Positions 58,602-64,000 of a stretch of 64,000 bases of DNA are shown here, piece after piece (the stretch's first letter is position 1; each line of letters begins with the position of its first letter). A program made the translations under genes and the position numbers. Origin of the DNA: Deltaproteobacteria bacterium (GTDB lineage Bacteria > Myxococcota_A > UBA796 > SXON01). The notes under the pieces are model-generated. The model worked only from the letters and a program-made list of their open reading frames with translations, had not been told where the DNA came from and ran no database searches. The DNA is taken from NCBI GenBank assembly GCA_947490345.1, contig CANLGL010000016.1, positions 30,535 through 94,534 on the forward strand, written 5' to 3'.

Positions 58602-59501
58602 GTGCCGGCGGGGCAGGCTGATCTGCACCGGCATCTGGACGGCTCCCTTCGCCCGGGGACGGCAGTCGCGCTCGCGGCTCAAGCCGGGGTCACCGTGCCC
58701 GCCGAGCTTCGTTTCCATCCCGGCATGGGCCTGGACGCCGCGCTGGAGCGCTTCGCGTTCACCATCGCCGTTCTGCAGGACCAGACCAGCGTTCAGCGAG
58801 TCGCTGCCGAGATCGCGGAGGATGCCGCACGTGATGGGGTAACGACGCTCGAGGTGCGCTTCGCGCCGCAGTTCCACCGCGGCGCGACCATGGATCGCAT
58901 CGTGGATGCCGCCCTCGACGGGCTGGGCGGCCGGGCAAGCCTCATTCTCTGCGGGCTGTACGGCGACCCGCCCGAGCTCCTGGAAGCGCTGGTGGATCTG
59001 GCGAAAGCTCGCCCGCGCGTGGTGGGCATTGACCTCGCCGGCGGGCCACTGCCCACGCATCGATGGCAACTCGCCGACTATGGTCCTGCGTTTTTACGCG
59101 CTGGTAGGCACGGGATCGGCCGCACCGTCCACGCCGGCGAGGGTCGCCCCCCCGAAGAAATCGCCACCGCGATCCTGTCGCTGGGCGCCCAACGCATCGG
59201 CCACGGAACGAGCCTACTTCAGGATCCCCGGGTGATCGACCTGGTCCTCGCGCGCGAGGTGACCATTGAAGCGTGCCCGACAAGCAACGTCCACACCGGC
59301 GTCATCGCCTCGGTACCCGAACATCCCCTCCCCCAGTGGTTGGCGCTCGGCATCCGCGCCTGCGTGAACACCGACAACACCTTGTTCTCCGACGTGACCG
59401 CGAGCGAGGAGCTGCGGCGCGTGGCCGCGATCCCTGGCATGGGACCCGAAGCCTGCGAGCGAGTGATCGCCTACGGACACGCCGCCCGCTTCGTCCGCTG
59501 A
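58602..59501 (+). CDS. add: Adenosine deaminase
   Basis: Zinc amidohydrolase converting (deoxy)adenosine to (deoxy)inosine. Metal and catalytic motifs are complete: LHRHLDGSLRP, TVHAGEG, RIGHGTSLL, EACPTSNVHTG and VNTDNTLFS. At 299 aa it is somewhat shorter than E. coli Add. Related 6-aminodeoxyfutalosine deaminases share these motifs, but no futalosine pathway genes adjoin, while a deoxynucleoside kinase does. GTG start. Confidence 0.9.
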   Translation: MPAGQADLHRHLDGSLRPGTAVALAAQAGVTVPAELRFHPGMGLDAALERFAFTIAVLQDQTSVQRVAAEIAEDAARDGVTTLEVRFAPQFHRGATMDRIVDAALDGLGGRASLILCGLYGDPPELLEALVDLAKARPRVVGIDLAGGPLPTHRWQLADYGPAFLRAGRHGIGRTVHAGEGRPPEEIATAILSLGAQRIGHGTSLLQDPRVIDLVLAREVTIEACPTSNVHTGVIASVPEHPLPQWLALGIRACVNTDNTLFSDVTASEELRRVAAIPGMGPEACERVIAYGHAARFVR

Positions 59502-59520
59502 CGACGGCGGAACCCGGTCG

Positions 59521-60909
59521 CTACCCCCGGTGCTTGGCCAGGATCCGCGCGACCTCGGCCGGACGCCCCTTGATTTTCAGGTGGATGCCGTCCCCCTCGT
59601 GCCGCTCTTCCACCACGCGCGTGTGGGCGTGCACGTCGCCCAAGAGCCCGGCGTTTTCCCAGGGCAAGAAGAGCTCAGCCTCGGCCAGAGCACCGTCGAA
59701 GGTGCGAAGGATGTGTTCCCGCAGCCGCGCGACGTCGCCACGGTCCTTCGCGGAGAGCTGGAGTGCGGTCGGAAACTCAGCCCGCAGGATCTCCCGCCCC
59801 TCGGGGTCGACCCGATCGATCTTGTTGAGCACCAACTGCGCAGGCACCTCGTCGGCGCCGATCTCCCCCAGAACCTCCTGCGTGACCGCCAGCTGTTGTC
59901 GGAACGTAGGGTCGCTGGCATCGACCACCAAAAGCAGCAGCGACGCCTCCAGCGCCTCGTCCAGGGTGCTGCGGAAGCTGGCGACGAGGTCATGGGGCAG
60001 CTTCTTGATGAAGCCGACCGTGTCGGACACCAGAACCCGCGGCACCGATTCCGGATGCAGCGCACGAACCGTGGTGTCGAGCGTCGCGAAGAGCTTGTCC
60101 GCGACGAGCACATCACTGCCGGTCAGCGCGCGCATCAGCGAGCTCTTACCGGCGTTGGTGTAGCCCACCAGGGCAACCCGAAGCTGGTCCGTCCGCCGCG
60201 CCCGCCGGGTAGTCTGCTCGGACTCGATCGCGGCCAGCTCGCCGCGGAGCTGAGCGACGCGATCACGGACCTTGCGCCGATCGAGCTCCAGCGCGCTCTC
60301 TCCCGCGCCCTTGCCGCCGATCCCGCCGCGTTGGCGGTCGCCCCCGCCCGTCGCTCGCATGCGTGGGACGAGGTAGTTGAGCCGGGCGATCTCGACCTGA
60401 AGGCGTGCCTCGCGGCTTTGCGCGTGGCGATGGAAGATTTCCACGATCACGCCGGTCCGGTCCAGCACCTCGATGCCGGTGGCGCGCCCCAGGTTCCGGG
60501 CCTGACTGGGTGACAGCTCGTGATCGACCACCACCAGGTCAGCGCGACGCGACTCCCTGGGCGCCGATTCCACCTCCTCGTCCTCCTCTGCAATCGCGTC
60601 GGGAGCCGGCCCATCGTCGATCTCGGCCTCCCATTTTTCACGCGCCTTGGTCACGACGCGGCGCGGCGGCCCCATCGGAACCACCCCTCGGCCGCCGGAC
60701 CAGCTGGCGAGCTCCACGAGCTTGCCCTCCCCCAGCACGCTGCTGGGGGCAAGGCGATCGCGCCGCTGGGTGACCTCGCCGACCACGTCGTAACCAAGGG
60801 TATGCACGAGCCTGCCCAACTCGGCCATCGACGCCTCGTGCTCCGCCGCGTCCATGCCCGGGAGCTGCACGCCCACCAGCACCGCCCGTTCCCGCTCTGC
60901 CACGCCCAC
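59521..60909 (-). CDS. hflX: Ribosome-associated GTPase HflX
   Basis: 462 aa. The N-terminal HflX domain (residues about 10-215) has DLVVVDHELSPSQARNLGRA and LDRTGVIVEIFHRHAQSREA, followed by the Gly-rich RATGGGDRQRGGIGGKGAGE and a coiled segment. The GTPase domain carries G1 VGYTNAGKSSL, G3 SDTVGFIKKLP and G4 LNKIDRV. HflX splits ribosomes under stress. An acidic insertion (about 95-115) is longer than usual. GTG start; divergent from panB. Confidence 0.95.
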   Translation of the reverse strand: MGVAERERAVLVGVQLPGMDAAEHEASMAELGRLVHTLGYDVVGEVTQRRDRLAPSSVLGEGKLVELASWSGGRGVVPMGPPRRVVTKAREKWEAEIDDGPAPDAIAEEDEEVESAPRESRRADLVVVDHELSPSQARNLGRATGIEVLDRTGVIVEIFHRHAQSREARLQVEIARLNYLVPRMRATGGGDRQRGGIGGKGAGESALELDRRKVRDRVAQLRGELAAIESEQTTRRARRTDQLRVALVGYTNAGKSSLMRALTGSDVLVADKLFATLDTTVRALHPESVPRVLVSDTVGFIKKLPHDLVASFRSTLDEALEASLLLLVVDASDPTFRQQLAVTQEVLGEIGADEVPAQLVLNKIDRVDPEGREILRAEFPTALQLSAKDRGDVARLREHILRTFDGALAEAELFLPWENAGLLGDVHAHTRVVEERHEGDGIHLKIKGRPAEVARILAKHRG

Positions 60910-60976
60910 TCCCGCCGATCGGCTCGGCGCGCCCCCATAGCCCGCCGGTTATGCCCACGGCCTCGCTCGGAACCCC

Positions 60977-61807
60977 GTGGCCCGCCTCACCGCTCCCGAA
61001 CTCCTGAAAATGAAGGCAGCCGGCGAGAAGATCGCCATGGTCACCGCGTACGACTTCAGCATGGCCCGGCTCATGGACCGGGGCGGCGCCGACATGGTGC
61101 TGGTGGGCGACTCCCTCGGCATGGTGTTCCAAGGGGAATCCGACACTTTGCGGGTGACACTTGAAGAGATGGCCTACCACGGCCGGTGTGTGGCCCGGGC
61201 GCTCGAGCGCGCCCACCTGACCATCGACATGCCGTTCATGAGCTACCAGCTCAGCCCAACCCAGGCGCTCCAGAACGCGGGGCGGCTGGTGCAGGAAGGT
61301 AGGGCGCAGGCGGTGAAATTGGAGGGAGGGGTGCGCACAGCGCCGGCCATCCGCGCGTGTGTGGAGGCCGGAATTCCCGTGGTCGGGCACGTGGGCCTGA
61401 CCCCGCAGTCGGTCCATGCCTTCGGCGGGTTCAAGATCCAGGGGCGTGACGACGACGCCGCCCGACGGATCCGCGACGACGCGCTGGCCGTACAGGACGC
61501 GGGCGCCTTCTGCATCGTCCTGGAGATGATTCCCGCAGCTCTCGCCGCGGAGCTCACGTCGCTTCTGACGATTCCCACGATCGGAATCGGCGCGGGGAGC
61601 GGTTGCGACGGGCAGGTGCTGGTGTGCAACGATCTATTAGGCATGGACGAGCGCTTCAAGCCCCGTTTCGTCAAGCGGTTCGCTGAGCTCGCCCAGACCG
61701 TCGCGGCCGCCGGAAGCGCCTACGTGGCCGAGGTGAAGGCGGGTACCTTCCCGGCGGCAGAGCACGGCTTCGACAACAGCGGGCGCGTCTACGGCGGCGG
61801 CAAGTAG
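60977..61807 (+). CDS. panB: 3-methyl-2-oxobutanoate hydroxymethyltransferase
   Basis: First committed step of pantothenate synthesis (ketopantoate formation). Family motifs: MVTAYDFSMARLMDRGGADM, VGDSLGMVFQGESDTL (metal-binding), MPFMSYQLSPTQALQNA, GHVGLTPQSVHAFGGFKIQG and CDGQVLVCNDLLGM. 276 aa, GTG start. It precedes panC by 55 bp, a gap that contains a strong hairpin. Confidence 0.96.
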   Translation: MARLTAPELLKMKAAGEKIAMVTAYDFSMARLMDRGGADMVLVGDSLGMVFQGESDTLRVTLEEMAYHGRCVARALERAHLTIDMPFMSYQLSPTQALQNAGRLVQEGRAQAVKLEGGVRTAPAIRACVEAGIPVVGHVGLTPQSVHAFGGFKIQGRDDDAARRIRDDALAVQDAGAFCIVLEMIPAALAAELTSLLTIPTIGIGAGSGCDGQVLVCNDLLGMDERFKPRFVKRFAELAQTVAAAGSAYVAEVKAGTFPAAEHGFDNSGRVYGGGK

Positions 61808-61812
61808 GCCAC

Positions 61813-61839
61813 GGGGGAAGGGGCAAGGCCCCTTCCCCC
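61813..61839 (+). repeat. Terminal hairpin of the intergenic element family, between panB and panC
   Basis: GGGGGAAGGGGC-AAG-GCCCCTTCCCCC: 12-bp perfect arms with a 3-base loop, followed by GCTGCATGATAGG and the panC start 24 bp on. The same hairpin and tail occur upstream of uup and hslO. Without a U-tract it may act as attenuator, pause site or DNA-level element rather than a classical terminator. Confidence 0.8.
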
Positions 61840-61862
61840 GCTGCATGATAGGCGCGCGGGGC

Positions 61863-62684
61863 ATGGACGTCATCCGCTCGGTGGACACGATGCAGGCGCT
61901 CGCACTTGGATGGCGGGCGCGGGGCAAGAAGGTCGGATTCGTGCCGACCATGGGCTACCTCCACCAGGGCCACACCACGCTGATCGAGCTGATGCGGCAA
62001 CGCTGCGAGCTGCTAATCGTGAGCATCTACGTCAATCCGCTCCAGTTCGGACCGAGCGAGGATCTGTCCCGGTATCCGCGGGATCCCAAAGGCGATGCGG
62101 CGAAGTGCCGAGCCGCCGGCTGTGATGTCCTGTTCATGCCGGACAATCTCTACCCTTCCGATTTCCGCACCAAAGTGCACGTCGATGGAGTGACCACCCG
62201 ATGGGAGGGCGCCGAGCGCCCGAGTCACTTTGAAGGTGTCGCGACTGTTGTTTGTCGACTTTTCGGACTCGTGCAGCCCACAGCGGCGATGTTCGGGGAA
62301 AAGGACTTCCAGCAGTTCACGGTGCTCAAGTCGATGGCACGGGACCTCGCCATGGGCATCGAGATCATCCCGGGCCCCCTGGTCCGCGACCACGATGGCC
62401 TCGCGCTCAGCTCACGCAATGTGTACCTCTCGCCCGAAGACCGACGCCGGGCGCTGACGCTCCACCAGGCGCTATACGCGCTTCGCGACAGCCGCTCTCA
62501 GAGCGCTGCGGAGCGCATTGCGGCAGGCCGCGCGATCCTCGATTGCGACAGCCTCGACTACCTCGCCATCGTCGATCCCGAGACGCTCGAGCCCGTCGAG
62601 TTGGTCGACCGGCCGCTCCGGGCCATCGCCACCGCTCGGTACGGCCGCACCCGCCTCCTCGACAACGTGGCCATCGCGCCATGA
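61863..62684 (+). CDS. panC: Pantothenate synthetase
   Basis: Condenses pantoate and beta-alanine using ATP. Motifs: FVPTMGYLHQGHTTLI (HxGH), SIYVNPLQFGPSEDL, YPRDPKGD, AMFGEKDFQQFTVLKSM and RDHDGLALSSRNVYLS. I take ATG 61863, not 61845, because the upstream GCATGATAGG belongs to a repeated non-coding motif and the family starts near MDVIRSV. 273 aa. The stop overlaps the next gene (ATGA). Confidence 0.95.
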   Translation: MDVIRSVDTMQALALGWRARGKKVGFVPTMGYLHQGHTTLIELMRQRCELLIVSIYVNPLQFGPSEDLSRYPRDPKGDAAKCRAAGCDVLFMPDNLYPSDFRTKVHVDGVTTRWEGAERPSHFEGVATVVCRLFGLVQPTAAMFGEKDFQQFTVLKSMARDLAMGIEIIPGPLVRDHDGLALSSRNVYLSPEDRRRALTLHQALYALRDSRSQSAAERIAAGRAILDCDSLDYLAIVDPETLEPVELVDRPLRAIATARYGRTRLLDNVAIAP

Positions 62685-62935
62685 GCGACAAGCCGTGGGA
62701 TCTGCTGGTCCTCGTGGTGGTGCTCGTCACCAACCGTACGCTGGTGAAGTGGTTCCCCTACGCGCTGGTCTATTGGTCCTTTCAGCTGGTATTGGTCGCG
62801 ACTGCGATCTGGTTCGGCGTCCATGGCGTTGACGGGCTGGATCGCGTGCCCGTGGCGCGCTTCGTGGTGACCGGCCTGCTCATCTTCCACCTCGTCCAGA
62901 ATGTGGTCATCCGCCGCGGCGGGAAGAAGCTCTGA
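62681..62935 (+). CDS. Small membrane protein (84 aa)
   Basis: Three predicted membrane segments (about residues 7-25, 27-47 and 59-78) make up most of the protein, with a positively charged C-terminus (RRGGKKL). No family recognised. ATGA overlap with panC suggests translational coupling. The position after panC invites a guess of pantothenate-related transport, but it is too small for a known carrier and the link may only be transcriptional. Confidence 0.7.
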   Translation: MSDKPWDLLVLVVVLVTNRTLVKWFPYALVYWSFQLVLVATAIWFGVHGVDGLDRVPVARFVVTGLLIFHLVQNVVIRRGGKKL

Positions 62936-62939
62936 ACCG

Positions 62940-63614
62940 ATGATGATCTCCGTCCTGCTGGCCGCGTTCGCGCTGGCCGACGACCCCACGACAGCGCCTG
63001 TCGCGACACCAGTGCCGCCCGTGGTTGTCGCCCCCCCCGCGCCCGTCACCCCTCCGGCCGATCCGAGGGCCCTCCGGCTGGCCGGGTTTGTCGAAGCCCA
63101 GGGCGTCAGCTTCACGCCGAAGCTCGACTTCAAGGCGATCGAGAAGCGGTTTCGTGTCGCCGACAGTGACGGCATGCTGACCGTCGACGAGACCGCTCGG
63201 CGCGTGGGCGACGTCGACGTGCGGGCCAAACGGAAGAAACAGGCCACGGTGGGCGCGATTGTGGCGAGCTTCGGACTCGCGCTCGGGGCGACCATGCTGG
63301 CGCTCCATTCGGTAGAGGAGATCGGCGACGACCCGGTCTATTCTCCGCTGACTGCCATCACGGGGGTGGCGGGTGCCGTCACGGGAATCAGCGCCCTGGG
63401 CTCGGTGCTCCAGGCGAACGAGCGCCCCTGGCTCTACTGGACGGCCGAGAGCCTTGCCCCCAAACTCGACGCCTGGAACCTGGCGAACGTCGGCGCGTCC
63501 GCGGCTCCCGCCATGCCGCCGGTCATCGTCCCCGTCGTACCGGCGACCCCGGCCGCGCCGACCACGATCCTGGCGCCTTTTGAGCCGAAGCCCGACCCGA
63601 ACGACCCGTTTTGA
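62940..63614 (+). CDS. Exported or membrane protein of unknown function (224 aa)
   Basis: ATG 62940 gives a short signal (MMISVLLAAFALADDP), then a Pro/Val/Ala-rich linker. Two hydrophobic segments (about 100-118, VGAIVASFGLALGATMLAL, and about 128-150) suggest membrane insertion, and the tail is Pro-rich (PFEPKPDPNDPF). No family recognised. It lies 4 bp after the small membrane protein gene and converges on the synthase-like gene with a 6-bp gap. Confidence 0.65.
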   Translation: MMISVLLAAFALADDPTTAPVATPVPPVVVAPPAPVTPPADPRALRLAGFVEAQGVSFTPKLDFKAIEKRFRVADSDGMLTVDETARRVGDVDVRAKRKKQATVGAIVASFGLALGATMLALHSVEEIGDDPVYSPLTAITGVAGAVTGISALGSVLQANERPWLYWTAESLAPKLDAWNLANVGASAAPAMPPVIVPVVPATPAAPTTILAPFEPKPDPNDPF

Positions 63615-63620
63615 CGGGGG

Positions 63621-64000
63621 TTATGCGGAGACCGACGCGATGACGTCGAGGATCTCTTGCTCTTCGAGCAGGCGGCTCGTGGCCTTGGCGCGGGTGCGAA
63701 TCGCCGCGATGAGCGCGTCGCTGGTGGGATAGCCGCGGTGGCGCAGCCAATAGACGATGTTGCTGTCGCCCGCCATGTGGCCGATTTCGATGACCTGATG
63801 CCGGCCGAACCATCCAGCGGGGACGCCGCTGTAGACCCGGTCCGCCAGCCAGTCCGCGCCCTTGTTCAACGCTTTGATCACGGCCGCCGCGTGCACGCCG
63901 GTGCCCGTCCGGAACGCGTCTTTTCCGAACACCGGGTAGCTGACCGGGATCGGCACCTGGCACGCTTCGGACGTGAGGTCGACCAGCTCACCGAGCGCGG
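63621..64000 (-). CDS. Isopropylmalate/homocitrate synthase-like protein, C-terminal part (5' end outside window)
   Basis: The minus-strand frame is open to the window edge, so the start is beyond 64000. Visible residues (about 126) correspond to the region after the TIM barrel in the LeuA/homocitrate synthase family: YPVFGKDAFRTGTGVHAAAV with the catalytic-domain His, then RVYSGVPAGWFGRHQVIEIG and a helical end. No LeuA regulatory domain follows, so it is a short form nearer to homocitrate synthase or plant-type methylthioalkylmalate-like proteins. The precise substrate cannot be judged from this part. Confidence 0.8.
   Translation of the reverse strand, partial: ALGELVDLTSEACQVPIPVSYPVFGKDAFRTGTGVHAAAVIKALNKGADWLADRVYSGVPAGWFGRHQVIEIGHMAGDSNIVYWLRHRGYPTSDALIAAIRTRAKATSRLLEEQEILDVIASVSA

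Noticed and set aside
61845..61862. Upstream ATG start for panC.
   Set aside because: The GCATGATAGG around it is a repeated non-coding motif seen before other genes, and PanC family members begin at the second ATG.

Overview
This 64 kb window is GC-rich (roughly two-thirds G+C) bacterial chromosome. It most resembles Myxococcota (former deltaproteobacteria). The reasons are a nearly complete mevalonate-type isoprenoid pathway, many short-signal lipoproteins with Asp/Thr/Gly linkers, a MopE-like metal-binding protein with a MYXO-CTERM-like tail, TSP3/OmpA and CotH-type surface proteins, a fused dipeptide-transporter ATPase, and a lone BMC-T shell protein like those scattered in Haliangium. 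No rRNA, tRNA, prophage or CRISPR was seen. This placement is inference, not a phylogeny.

Layout. 0-8 kb: 3' part of a Rel/SpoT gene, two exported cyclophilins, several lipoproteins, an ABC-2-type ATPase with no permease beside it, and a CotH lipoprotein. 8.2-22.5 kb: an oligopeptide ABC importer whose fused ATPase gene is broken by an in-frame TAG, then an acyl-CoA ligase and the mevalonate genes (class II HMG-CoA reductase, mevalonate kinase, diphosphomevalonate decarboxylase, phosphomevalonate kinase). A Phd/PIN toxin-antitoxin cassette and gene debris follow, then type 2 IPP isomerase. 22.6-34 kb: M13 peptidase, MopE-like protein, phosphoesterase, two glycosyltransferases, a frameshifted beta-propeller lipoprotein, a histidine phosphatase and Hsp33. 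34-41 kb: AAC(6')-like acetyltransferase, thiolase, N-formylglutamate amidohydrolase-like protein, Uup-type ABC-F, and a ferredoxin/BMC-T operon. 41-50 kb: an IS4-family element inside an intergenic repeat, a TPR membrane protein, a lipid kinase divergent from an LTA-synthase-like enzyme, and an OmpA protein. 50-57 kb: a branched-chain amino-acid (liv) transporter split by an opposite-strand sulfatase. 57-64 kb: SSB, deoxynucleoside kinase, adenosine deaminase, HflX, PanB/PanC and an isopropylmalate/homocitrate-synthase-like gene running off the end.

How genes work together. Thiolase (34.9 kb), HMG-CoA reductase, the three GHMP enzymes and Fni would carry acetyl-CoA to IPP/DMAPP; only HMG-CoA synthase is missing from view. 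The lipid kinase and the LTA-synthase-like enzyme suggest diacylglycerol release and recycling. Deoxynucleoside kinase and adenosine deaminase form a nucleoside-salvage pair, and PanB/PanC make pantothenate.

The most unusual features are: (i) a family of intergenic elements, about 190 bp when full length, with hairpins whose arms change compensatorily, each copy lying directly upstream of a start codon and co-oriented with it; (ii) the BMC-T shell gene paired with a four-cluster ferredoxin; (iii) an exact 60-bp duplication of the phosphomevalonate kinase 3' end beside the toxin-antitoxin cassette; and (iv) two protein genes broken by a single lesion each.
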